Source of the DNA: Anadara kagoshimensis
Lineage: Eukaryota; Mollusca; Bivalvia; Arcoida; Arcidae
DNA length: 64,000 bases
Assembly (NCBI GenBank): GCA_021292105.1
Contig: CM037868.1
Span: forward strand, 26,330,232-26,394,231
Reading direction: 5' to 3'
Positions 9,780 through 21,400 of this stretch are shown here, piece after piece (position 1 is the first letter of the stretch; each line of letters starts with the position of its first letter). Both the position numbers and the translations under genes were made by a program. The notes below the pieces were generated by a model. The model did not search any database. It was not told the origin of the DNA and was given only the letters and a program-made list of their open reading frames with translations.

Positions 9780-9942
9780 AATAGAATCTGTCACCTGTTT
9801 GTGACCGATACGGGTTGATCTCAGTCTCGGGTGATGTGATGTAAAATATCCTAATCTCGGCAGAGCCTCGGTTAGAATATGTTACATCACATCACCCTCG
9901 AGATCATACGGTATCGGTCACAAACAGGTGACAGATTCTATT
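9780..9942. mobile_element. Palindromic (fold-back) MITE
   Basis: The two halves are complementary over most of ~163 bp. The left arm begins AATAGAATCTGTCACCTGTT and the right arm ends in its exact complement (9923-9942). The inner arms (GGTGATGTGATGTAA / TTACATCACATCACC) also pair, and the turn is near 9861. TA at both outer borders fits a TA-targeting element. No ORF. Transcribed, it would form a long hairpin just beyond the gene's polyadenylation signal. Confidence 0.75.
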
Positions 9943-10554
9943 AGTCATGCAAATGTTTGGCATCCATATGGACTATGAACGCCATTTTAAAACTTCAATT
10001 GTTAAATAAAACTAAATTCAATACAATTGGCATATATAAAAAAATAGTTACTTCAAGATGTGTATACTTATGGATGCATTTGTGAACACTCTGGGATTTA
10101 AATATCATGAAAGTAATTAGTGTATGATATTTGATAAACAAACATGTTGCGTCTATGACTTGAAATACAAAATGGGTGAGAGGCTAAATAAATAATTTCT
10201 GTTACTCTGCTGACTGTCTGTAGGATTTTGCATAGACAAATTCTCTGAAATAAAACCGCTGTTTTAAAACTTGGTAGAAAAATATTATAAACACGTTATT
10301 TGCTTATCGTCAGGTCATTATGGTTCAATGTTTTTTGACAATATTTAAAATTATTTGTTGAAAATTTTTGTCGCTTGAATTATCTTATTTAAAATCTTCG
10401 TTGTAATTCAATACATGTATATATACAATAATGATATATTATGTGTAACAATAAACCTGCCAATAAGTATGTCTTGTTAACTGCGTGATATATATATAAT
10501 TTAAACATGGATATAACAGCATTATGTCCGACAAATACAATCTTATATAATTCG
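9943..10554. other. Non-coding AT-rich stretch
   Basis: No gene or repeat boundary was recognised up to the SINE target duplication at 10543-10554. Confidence 0.4.
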
Positions 10555-10936
10555 TTGGTTGGTTAATTTAAAGTTGCTTAACGTCGCATCAGCAATTTTT
10601 CAGCTAATCGCGACGAGAACTATTTTATTAATCTCTATGGATTAATCTATGAACAATTTTTTGTATGCATGTGAAGTACGAGTGTGTTGTATGGTCTGCC
10701 TTGTACGAGCGCGCACTCAGGGCGACTTTTACCGTGCTAGCTCACAGAGTCAGTACGCCGCAGACAAGCGTACCACTCCCCCAGTCTATTATACTGATAC
10801 CAGGTGAATCAGTGAAGGCCAACGGCAAGGAAAAATCACTTTCCCACATGTTGTCTGAGCGGGAATCGAACTCACAGCGGTGAGAAACCCTGAATTTGAA
10901 GACTGTCGTCTTACCCATTAGGCCACTACGGCCTCT
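10555..10936 (-). mobile_element. tRNA-derived SINE, complete, with target duplication
   Basis: On the minus strand the element starts at a tRNA-like head with box A (TGGCCTAATGGGTAAGA) and box B (GAGTTCGATTCCCGC). The body contains GGAGTGGTACGCTTGTCTGC, GGTGAGCTAGCAC-like and GCGACGTTAAGCAAC motifs, and the tail is AACC-rich. A 12-bp direct repeat (TTATATAATTCG) flanks it at 10543-10554 and 10937-10948. It shares head and body with 11739-12266 and 47684-47975. This could be one of the molluscan V-SINE-type families such as RUDI; I cannot confirm that by comparison. Confidence 0.88.
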
Positions 10937-11059
10937 TTATATAATTCGGAATTCATGTATATCATTGGATTTGAATAGTGCGAGGTGGAGTAATGGGAAT
11001 GCTTTCAGTATGTTAATTTGTGTCATTTATCTGAGTTCAAAGAAAATAACTGATTACTG

Positions 11060-11340
11060 CTAGGAATCTGAAAACTTTTTTTCTAGTGCGGGGCTCGAGC
11101 CTAGGCTGTTCAAGGCGGTGTGATCTGTAAGCTGACGTTTAAGACTGCTTGGCCACTGATCTCGTCCTTCTAAAGGTTTGTTAAACTGGCCAGAAAATTT
11201 CACTTTATTACAGACGACGTATAAATTGATTTAACTGACTTATCTCATATACATTAATAAAAGTGGCAGTATATATGAGGCTGTGATCTGTGATTCAGCG
11301 CCTTATACCACTTAGCCACGGAGTAATTAGTAGCCCTTTG
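11060..11340 (-). repeat. Two tRNA-like heads in tandem (SINE fossils)
   Basis: On the minus strand, 11082-11165 holds AGTGGCCAAGCAGTCT (box A-like) and GGCTCGAGCCCCG (box B-like). 11270-11335 holds GTGGCTAAGTGGTATAAGGC (box A-like). Both resemble serine/leucine-type tRNA starts, but neither folds into a full cloverleaf by eye. They are probably remnants of other tRNA-derived SINEs. Confidence 0.4.
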
Positions 11341-11738
11341 GATTTCATCAACAACTGTGAAGGTATTAAATTTTCCGTGTATTTCTTTTCGCGGTATAGG
11401 AAATTCATACATATCCGCGAAGTTAAATTTTCGCGTATTTGAAATGTGCACTATAACACAATAAGCATATTGTAATTTTCGCTTGGTATTAATTTCCACG
11501 CAAAACAAACGACTGCAAAATAAGCGAAAATTAGTACACCGCGAAAATAAACACGTTTACAGTATACACACGATTATACTTGAAAACGGATAATAAATAA
11601 TTAAACAGATTTGTTATTTGTATACTGTATTATGACAATATTGATCCTTGTCCAAATCACAATCGCAACAGAAACTTTAAAATTAAGTTAAACGCGCGAA
11701 CTTCCACCAGGAAGAGTACGGCCATTATCCTTCTGAAA

Positions 11739-12266
11739 GTAGGCCGCGGTGGCCTAATTATTACGACGTTAGTCTATAAAGTCAGGGTCTCTCACCGCTG
11801 TGAGTTCGAGTCCAGCTCAGAACAGATGTGAGAAAGTGAATTTCCTTGCTGTTGTCATGTGCTGTTTTTGAATGCATTATTTTAATAGAAATTCAAAAGC
11901 CCTGCCTTTTGAATTTTAATTAAAAGTAGCATTAATTTGGCTTTAAAGAAGTTGTCATGTGCTGTTTTTGAATGCATTATTTTAATAGAAATTCAAAAAC
12001 AGCACATGACACTGTTGGTCTTTACTGGTTAATGCAGTGTCTGTATAATGTAACTGAGGGAGTGGTACGCTTGTCTGCGGCGTACCGTTTCGGTGAGCTA
12101 GCACCTTAAAGTCACCCTGAGTGCGCCCTGGTACAAGGTAGACCATAAAACACATTCGCACTTCACATGCATACACGAACTTGTTCCTAGATTAATCCTA
12201 AGAGATTAATCAAGTAGTTTTTGTCGCGAATACCTTGCGACGTTAAGCAACATTTAACAACATCAG
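11739..12266 (+). mobile_element. tRNA-derived SINE split by a MITE
   Basis: This is the same family as 10555-10936: tRNA-like head GGTGGCCTAATTA... with box B GAGTTCGAGTCCAGC, a body with GGAGTGGTACGCTTGTCTGC, and a terminal GCGACGTTAAGCAAC. A 9-bp direct repeat CTTCTGAAA flanks it (11730-11738, 12267-12275). The body is interrupted at 11853-12011 by a separate MITE, which gives a clear order of insertion. Confidence 0.85.
11853..12011. mobile_element. 159-bp MITE nested in the SINE
   Basis: The ends are TGTCATGTGCTGTTTTTGAA and its complement ending CAGCACATGACA. A 4-bp target duplication CTGT flanks it (11849-11852 and 12012-12015), and removing the insert restores the SINE body. The left ~45 bp (TGTCATGTGCTG...GAAATTCAAA) is repeated directly inside the element, starting near 11953. 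A relative lies at 44964-45089. Confidence 0.85.
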
Positions 12267-12550
12267 CTTCTGAAAAATCTAGCAATTAAGAAATTTTACA
12301 CATAAATCATGCTGAAATTGCAAGGAATTATGGGTTTGCTTTACACATATTTCATTCGCATAGCTAGACCTGTCCGCTTGAATAACTTTATAACTTTATA
12401 ACTCAAATATTTATCACGGATCAGTTCATTTATGTATAGGGATTATAAGTAAGTTTGCATTATGGGAAAAACTAATTTCAAACATATATCCGTATATCAT
12501 GTATATAGAATCAATAGTCGAAGTTAAAAGGCAGTAAGAAAAGTATTTAT

Positions 12551-12680
12551 CTAAATATGTACGTTCGTGCGCTGTGTATGTATTAAATACGAATCCTAGC
12601 ACCACCCATGTATTGTGGACCTTCCTATTTAAATATTCTTATTGAAAGGTCAAACGGACAGGCCAATAATATTTGCCACT
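12551..12680 (+). repeat. Copy of the promoter-like module without a gene
   Basis: CCATGTATTGTGG, CCTATTTAAATATTCTTATT and GAAAGGTCAAACGGACAGG match 50790-50915 and, in part, the segments just upstream of both Mab-21 copies. No Mab-21 sequence follows. The TATA-like box is altered to TATTTAAAT. Confidence 0.55.
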
Positions 12681-12869
12681 ATATGTGCCGAAAACAAACA
12701 ATGTTTATGCGTACAAGGTGACAGGAATACATGGTGTTTCATTCGAATTTTCAGATTTATCATTGATCCTGGTAAACGTTCAGGGGAAACGCCAAGAGCA
12801 AATTGTGTTTCGGTTTTGTTTTTTGAAACCTTCCGCGGTCGAAAAAACGGGATTATTTTTTGTCAAGTG

Positions 12870-13628
12870 TCCGAAACCGGAAAACAATCGGTCACATTCA
12901 GTTTCGTATTTTAACGGTAATATTTGCATGTATGGGTGAAAACGCAATATAAGCACATGTACCATAATCTTAAAATTTCGTATGTATTATAAAATCTTAG
13001 ATGACATATCATACTTATAAAAAATTCGCGATTTTCTGACGGCACCCGATTTCTCTTGAAAATCGGCACGAAATTCAACTCGATTTTTAAAACTTGTACG
13101 TTTTTTGTACCATGAATATTTCTCTTTGAAATTTTAACATAACATTACAATACTATTGTTATTTATTGTCTTAAAATATTATACCTGGTGCATAAAGTGT
13201 AGATATCTGAAAAAAGCAAAAAACCAAGAGCATCCATTCGTCGTCAATGAAAACAAAAATGGCCGCGAGCTTCAGTGTACAGTAAATTCAGTGTCGTGTT
13301 TGAACGGTAAAGTTTGCATTTATGGGTGTGAACGCATTATAAGCAGATTTGTCATGAACTTAGAATTTCGCAGTATGAAAAAATCCGAGATGACATCCAT
13401 ACTTACAAAAAATTCGCGATTTTCTGACGGCACCTGGTTTCTCTTGAAAATCACTGTTAATCAGCAGGACTCACTTTTTAAAACTTGTACGTTTTTTGTA
13501 ACATGACTTTTTATCTTTGAAATGTTGACATATCATTACAATACTATTGTTATTTATTTTCGCAAAATATTATACCTGGTGCATACGGTGTGGATATCTG
13601 AAAAAAGCAAAAAACCAAGATCCTTCAT
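12870..13628 (+). repeat. ~390-bp repeat units flanking the array on the left
   Basis: Two units (about 12880-13240 and 13241-13628) share AACGGTAA-TTTGCAT-TATGGGTG, ATTTTCTGACGGCACC, AACTTGTACGTTTTTTGTAC, TATTATACCTGGTGCATA and GCAAAAAACCAAGA. A third unit continues after the array at 42299, so the array sits inside this repeat. Short overlapping frames at 12642-12939 and 13156-13506 contain a similar NG[KN].C[IM]YG peptide, but they are not open in the third copy. I treat the units as non-coding. Origin unknown. Confidence 0.7.
13624..13628 (+). repeat. Left TTCAT target-site duplication of the array
   Basis: TTCAT directly before the first A module is repeated at 42299-42303 directly after the last A module. 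The uninterrupted neighbouring repeat unit reads CCTTCAT once at the corresponding place (near 42699). Confidence 0.7.
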
Positions 13629-14318
13629 TGGTTACAGACCTCAGTTGTAACTTGACACTCAAAATTTGCCAATTTTGGCCTTAACACATTTAGTTTAATG
13701 CACCCATATTTCAAAAATTTTGCTGAAACAACATGAATGTTGATACTTTTCCAATTCAGGAGAATTAAAACAATATTTCTTTACTGCATTTATGACCCAA
13801 ATGCAAATTTTCACAATTTGGGAAAACATTTTGTTTCCATGGCAACCACACAAAAAATTGCAAAATATTACCCCCAAATAGGCCATATTCATAGAATCAG
13901 ATGGTAAACAAACCTCGAACTACATACAATGGCACACATTTTTCCTGAATCCTTAAATATTCCACTTTTTCTTTGTGAAGGAAATCCAGGGTCTTGTCTG
14001 ATTCATTTTTTCAGAAATTTGAGAAATGTGCTAATTATGCTAAAAGCACATGGTAATGTTTACACCCAAAATGTGGTCTTGCCATAGGAAGTGTATGGTG
14101 CGGTGGAAGTCCTTACGCCGGAAATATAGTGCTATAGTCAATCAATTCAGGTTTAAATTTTTGCAAACCTAAGAACCTCTCACCTTGGCAATATTGCAAA
14201 GTACTACCTATTAACAAATTTAAATGAGCACGGTCTAAGGAAATGCATCTGGGTTTGTTTTATGCACTACTTTTGACCGTCCCAAATCTGGCCTTATCAC
14301 GACTGAGGTCTAATACCA
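13629..14318 (+). mobile_element. Module A (type copy), LTR- or TIR-like, 690 bp
   Basis: It begins TGGTTACAGACCTCAGTTGT and ends with a segment whose complement reads TGGTATTAGACCTCAGTCGT, matching at 18 of the first 22 positions. The ends are therefore both TG...CA (as in LTRs) and inverted repeats (as in DNA transposons). Inside the array each A is flanked by CCTTA or CTTA on the left and TAAGG on the right. The outermost two copies are instead flanked by TTCAT. No primer-binding site, polypurine tract or ORF could be identified, so the element class is open. Confidence 0.7.
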
Positions 14319-15464
14319 TAAGGCTCAGGCTAAATTTCAAAACTCAGAATTTTACTTATTTTAGTTCATATTCTGAAAGAAGACAATATTCTGAATTAAA
14401 TGATATATAACATGGTGCTGGTGTTTGCAAATTTTGCCAAAATAGGCTTCATTCAACTGATAGGGTATCATTCCATAATATGGTCATTTTACAATCATGT
14501 AGACTGATTTTGGCAATTTTGGCAAAATTAATCAAACTCATTGGAGTTTAAATGCCTTTTTCCAAATGACTTAAAACCAAATAATAAACAAAGAATTACA
14601 TTCATAGTTGTCTTATGCTGAATGTGCATATCAAAATTTTACATTCAAACTCTAGTTTTTGCCAAATTGTTGCCAATTTTGCCAAATCAAAAGGAAGGAA
14701 TATCAAAACAAGTAAAAGTACAGCACAAGCTGAATTTAATCAATTAAAATTTGCAAATAATGCCAATAACTGTGGAATAGTCCATGAAATTTTGAATTTT
14801 TGTATCAATATCTATTGAAATTCACTTGTTTCCAGTTAAAAATCAAGAAATTTCATACTGCATAATAGAGATAAAGGGAGATAATTCTTGAATTCCATTA
14901 TTCAAACACCTCCAAATGTTTTGATGACATCACAATTGCAAAATATGATGTAATTGGTTTTAGAGTACACTAAAATTTGAATTTTATGCAGATTCATATA
15001 GTTAAAGTTGATGAATATTGGTTGCAAAAAATGAATTGCTGCAATATGCACACTGTTTTGCCATGTTTAAGCTTTTAGGATAGCACACACTGCCAAATAT
15101 AGGACAAATTGAAATCCATTCAGATTGAACAATTGGTACATTTATTCTTGTTGACTCAGTTTCCATGGTGATTTCAATGTTTACACATATAAAACAACTG
15201 TTTTCCAATAGATTTTGCAAGAAAAGTAACTAAAATAATGTAAAAATTGTCCAAAATAGCTCATAGTATCCCCTAAATACATAAATCAGACAATTTGACC
15301 TTTTTGCACTTAAACTGACCTTTGACCTTTTACACTGAAAACCATTGCAAATGAGTTCATTCCACATTTTTCCAAAGTGACTGATATTCAACAGTATAAA
15401 ACAAGTAGAAACAAGATTTTCTTCATGAATTTTATGACTTTTCATGGTTTTGTATTTTTCCTTA
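14319..15464 (+). repeat. Module B (type copy), ~1.14 kb
   Basis: It starts TAAGGCTCAGGCTAAATTTC and ends ...GTATTTTTCCTTA, so its extreme 5 bp are inverted copies of each other. Near 14508-14530 it carries repeated TTTTGGCAA and near 14655-14690 repeated TTGCCAA, which could pair in RNA. No conserved ORF; the minus-strand frames of 70-150 codons change between copies. Relative to A it takes the place of an internal region. Confidence 0.75.
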
Positions 15465-18400
15465 TGGCTCAGGCTAAATTTCAAAACTCAGAATTTTACT
15501 TATTTTAGTTCATATTCTGAAAGAAGACAATATTCTGAATTAAATGATATATAACATGGTGCTGGTGTTTGCAAATTTTGCCAAAATAGGCTTCATTCAA
15601 CTGATAGGGTATCATTCCATAATATGGTCATTTTACAATCATGTAGACTGATTTTGGCAATTTTGGCAAAATTAATCAAACTCATTGGAGTTTAAATGCC
15701 TTTTTCCAAATGACTTAAAACCAAATAATAAACAAAGAATTACATTCATAGTTGTCTTATGCTGAATGTGCATATCAAAATTTTACATTCAAACTCTAGT
15801 TTTTGCCAAATTGTTGCCAATTTTGCCAAATCAAAAGGAAGGAATATCAAAACAAGTAAAAGTACAGCACAAGCTGAATTTAATCAATTAAAATTTGCAA
15901 ATAATGCCAATAACTGTGGAATAGTCCATGAAATTTTGAATTTTTGTATCAATATCTATTGAAATTCACTTGTTTCCAGTTAAAAATCAAGAAATTTCAT
16001 ACTGCATAATAGAGATAAAGGGAGATAATTCTTGAATTCCATTATTCAAACACCTCCAAATGTTTTGATGACATCACAATTGCAAAATATGATGTAATTG
16101 GTTTTAGAGTACACTAAAATTTGAATTTTATGCAGATTCATATAGTTAAAGTTGATGAATATTGGTTGCAAAAAATGAATTGCTGCAATATGCACACTGT
16201 TTTGCCATGTTTAAGCTTTTAGGATAGCACACACTGCCAAATATAGGACAAATTGAAATCCATTCAGATTGAACAATTGGTACATTTATTCTTGTTGACT
16301 CAGTTTCCATGGTGATTTCAATGTTTACACATATAAAACAACTGTTTTCCAATAGATTTTGCAAGAAAAGTAACTAAAATAATGTAAAAATTGTCCAAAA
16401 TAGCTCATAGTATCCCCTAAATACATAAATCAGACAATTTGACCTTTTTGCACTTAAACTGACCTTTGACCTTTTACACTGAAAACCATTGCAAATGAGT
16501 TCATTCCACATTTTTCCAAAGTGACTGATATTCAACAGTATAAAACAAGTAGAAACAAGATTTTCTTCATGAATTTTATGACTTTTCATGGTTTTGTATT
16601 TTTCCTTATGGTTACAGACCTCAGTTGTAACTTGACACTCAAAATTTGCCAATTTTGGCCTTAACACATTTAGTTTAATGCACCCATATTTCAAAAATTT
16701 TGCTGAAACAACATGAATGTTGATACTTTTCCAATTCAGGAGAATTAAAACAATATTTCTTTACTGCATTTATGACCCAAATGCAAATTTTCACAATTTG
16801 GGAAAACATTTTGTTTCCATGGCAACCACACAAAAAATTGCAAAATATTACCCCCAAATAGGCCATATTCATAGAATCAGATGGTAAACAAACCTCGAAC
16901 TACATACAATGGCACACATTTTTCCTGAATCCTTAAATATTCCACTTTTTCTTTGTGAAGGAAATCCAGGGTCTTGTCTGATTCATTTTTTCAGAAATTT
17001 GAGAAATGTGCTAATTATGCTAAAAGCACATGGTAATGTTTACACCCAAAATGTGGTCTTGCCATAGGAAGTGTATGGTGCGGTGGAAGTCCTTACGCCG
17101 GAAATATAGTGCTATAGTCAATCAATTCAGGTTTAAATTTTTGCAAACCTAAGAACCTCTCACCTTGGCAATATTGCAAAGTACTACCTATTAACAAATT
17201 TAAATGAGCACGGTCTAAGGAAATGCATCTGGGTTTGTTTTATGCACTACTTTTGACCGTCCCAAATCTGGCCTTATCACGACTGAGGTCTAATACCATA
17301 AGGCTCAGGCTAAATTTCAAAACTCAGAATTTTACTTATTTTAGTTCATATTCTGAAAGAAGACAATATTCTGAATTAAATGATATATAACATGGTGCTG
17401 GTGTTTGCAAATTTTGCCAAAATAGGCTTCATTCAACTGATAGGGTATCATTCCATAATATGGTCATTTTACAATCATGTAGACTGATTTTGGCAATTTT
17501 GGCAAAATAATCAAACTCATTGGAGTTTAAATGCCTTTTTCCAAATGACTTAAAACCAAATAATAAACAAAGAATTACATTCATAGTTGTCTTATGCTGA
17601 ATGTGCATATCAAAATTTTACATTCAAACTCTAGTTTTTGCCAAATTGTTGCCAATTTTGCCAAATCAAAAGGAAGGAATATCAAAACAAGTAAAAGTAC
17701 AGCACAAGCTGAATTTAATCAATTAAAATTTGCAAATAATGCCAATAACTGTGGAATAGTCCATGAAATTTTGAATTTTTGTATCAATATCTATTGAAAT
17801 TCACTTGTTTCCAGTTAAAAATCAAGAAATTTCATACTGCATAATAGAGATAAAGGGAGATAATTCTTGAATTCCATTATTCAAACACCTCCAAATGTTT
17901 TGATGACATCACAATTGCAAAATATGATGTAATTGGTTTTAGAGTACACTAAAATTTGAATTTTATGCAGATTCATATAGTTAAAGTTGATGAATATTGG
18001 TTGCAAAAAATGAATTGCTGCAATATGCACACTGTTTTGCCATGTTTAAGCTTTTAGGATAGCACACACTGCCAAATATAGGACAAATTGAAATCCATTC
18101 AGATTGAACAATTGGTACATTTATTCTTGTTGACTCAGTTTCCATGGTGATTTCAATGTTTACACATATAAAACAACTGTTTTCCAATAGATTTTGCAAG
18201 AAAAGTAACTAAAATAATGTAAAAATTGTCCAAAATAGCTCATAGTATCCCCTAAATACATAAATCAGACAATTTGACCTTTTTGCACTTAAACTGACCT
18301 TTGACCTTTTACACTGAAAACCATTGCAAATGAGTTCATTCCACATTTTTCCAAAGTGACTGATATTCAACAGTATAAAACAAGTAGAAACAAGATTTTC

Positions 18401-21400
18401 TTCATGAATTTTATGACTTTTCATGGTTTTGTATTTTTCCATAAGGCTCAGGCTAAATTTCAAAACTCAGAATTTTACTTATTTTAGTTCATATTCTGAA
18501 AGAAGACAATATTCTGAATTAAATGATATATAACATGGTGCTGGTGTTTGCAAATTTTGCCAAAATAGGCTTCATTCAACTGATAGGGTATCATTCCATA
18601 ATATGGTCATTTTACAATCATGTAGACTGATTTTGGCAATTTTGGCAAAATAATCAAACTCATTGGAGTTTAAATGCTTTTTCCAAATGACTTAAAACCA
18701 AATAATAAACAAAGAATTACATTCATAGTTGTCTTATGCTGAATGTGCATATCAAAATTTTACATTCAAACTCTAGTTTTTGCCAAATTGTTGCCAATTT
18801 TGCCAAATCAAAAGGAAGGAATATCAAAACAAGTAAAAGTACAGCACAAGCTGAATTTAATCAATTAAATTTGCAAATAATGCCAATAACTGTGGAATAG
18901 TCCATGAAATTTTGAATTTTTGTATCAATATCTATTGAAATTCACTTGTTTCCAGTTAAAAATCAAGAAATTTCATACTGCATAATAGAGATAAAGGGAG
19001 ATAATTCTTGAATTCCATTATTCAAACACCTCCAAATGTTTTGATGACATCACAATTGCAAAATATGATGTAATTGGTTTTAGAGTACACTAAAATTTGA
19101 ATTTTATGCAGATTCATATAGTTAAAGTTGATGAATATTGGTTGCAAAAATGAATTGCTGCAATATGCACACTGTTTTGCCATGTTTAAGCTTTTAGGAT
19201 AGCACACACTGCCAAATATAGACAAATTGAAATCCATTCAGATTGAACAATTGGTACATTTATTCTTGTTGACTCAGTTTCCATGGTGATTTCAATGTTT
19301 ACACATATAAAACAACTGTTTTCCAATAGATTTTGCAAGAAAAGTAACTAAAATAATGTAAAAATTGTCCAAAATAGCTCATAGTATCCCCTAAATACAT
19401 AAATCAGACAATTTGACCTTTTTGCACTTAAACTGACCTTTGACCTTTTACACTGAAAACCATTGCAAATGAGTTCATTCCACATTTTTCCAAAGTGACT
19501 GATATTCAACAGTATAAAACAAGTAGAAACAAGATTTTCTTCATGAATTTTATGACTTTTCATGGTTTTGTATTTTTCCTTATGGTTACAGACCTCAGTT
19601 GTAACTTGACACTCAAAATTTGCCAATTTTGGCCTTAACACATTTAGTTTATGCACCCATATTTCAAAAATTTTGCTGAAACAACATGAATGTTGATACT
19701 TTTCAATTCAGGAGAATTAAAACAATATTTCTTTACTGCATTTATGACCCAAATGCAAATTTTCACAATTTGGAAAACATTTTGTTTCCATGGCAACCAC
19801 ACAAAAAATTGCAAAATATTACCCCCAAATAGGCCATATTCATAGAATCAGATGGTAAACAAACCTCGAACTACATACAATGGCACACATTTTTCCTGAA
19901 TCCTTAAATATTCCACTTTTTCTTTGTGAAGGAAATCCAGGGTCTTGTCTGATTCATTTTTTCAGAAATTTGAGAAATGTGCTAATTATGCTAAAAGCAC
20001 ATGGTAATGTTTACACCCAAAATGTGGTCTTGCCATAGGAAGTGTATGGTGCGGTGGAAGTCCTTACGCCGGAAATATAGTGCTATAGTCAATCAATTCA
20101 GGTTTAAATTTTTGCAAACCTAAGAACCTCTCACCTTGGCAATATTGCAAAGTACTACCTATTAACAAATTTAAATGAGCACGGTCTAAGGAAATGCATC
20201 TGGGTTTGTTTTCTGCACTACTTTGACCGTCCCAAATCTGGCCTTATCACGACTGAGGTCTAATACCATAAGGCTCAGGCTAAATTTCAAAACTCAGAAT
20301 TTTACTTATTTAGTTCATATCTGAAAGAAGACAATATTCTGAATTAAATGATATATACATGGTGCTGGTGTTTGCAAATTTTGCCAAAATAGGCTTCATT
20401 CAACTGATAGGGTATCATTCCATAATATGGTCATTTTACAATCATGTAGACTGATTTTGGCAATTTTGGCAAAATTAATCCAACTCATTGGAGTTTAAAT
20501 GCCTTTTTCCAAATGACTTAAACCAAATAATAAACAAAGAATTACATTCATAGTTGTCTTATGCTGAATGTGCATATCAAAATTTTACATTCAAACTCTA
20601 GTTTTTGCCAAATTGTTGCCAATTTTGCCAAATCAAAAGGAAGAATATCAAAACAAGTAAAAGTACAGCACAAGCTGAATTTAATCAATTAAATTTGCAA
20701 ATAATGCCAATAACTGTGGAATAGTCCATGAATTTTGAATTTTTGTATCAATATCTATTGAAATTCACTTGTTTCCAGTTAAAAATCAAGAAATTTCATA
20801 CTGCATAATAGAGATAAAGGGAGATAATTCTTGAATTCCATTATTCAAACACCTCCAAATGTTTTGATGACATCACAATTGCAAAATATGATGTAATTGT
20901 TTTAGAGTACACTAAAATTTGAATTTTATGCAGATTCATATAGTTAAAGTTGATGAATATTGGTTGCAAAAAATGAATTGCTGCAATATGCACACTGTTT
21001 TGCCATGTTTAAGCTTTTAGGATAGCACACACTGCCAAATATAGGACAAATTGAAATCCATTCAGATTGAACAATTGGTACATTTATTCTTGTTGACTCA
21101 GTTTCCATGGTGATTTCAATGTTTACACATATAAAACTGTTTTCCAATAGATTTTGCAAGAAAAGTAACTAAAATAATGTAAAAATTGTCCAAAATAGCT
21201 CATAGTATCCCTAAATACATAAATCAGACAATTTGACCTTTTTGCACTTAAACTGACCTTTGACCTTTTACACTGAAAACCATTGCAAATGAGTTCATTC
21301 CACATTTTTCCAAAGTGACTGATATTCAACAGTATAAAACAAGTAGAAACAAGATTTTCTTCATGAATTTTATGACTTTTCATGGTTTTGTATTTTTCTT

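Noticed and set aside
12642..12939. Overlapping frames in the left ~390-bp repeat (including a VKCPKPEN segment)
   Set aside because: The C-terminal NG..C.YG part recurs in neighbouring repeat units, but the frame is not conserved and no intron-exon context supports a gene. An exon fragment of an unknown gene cannot be excluded.
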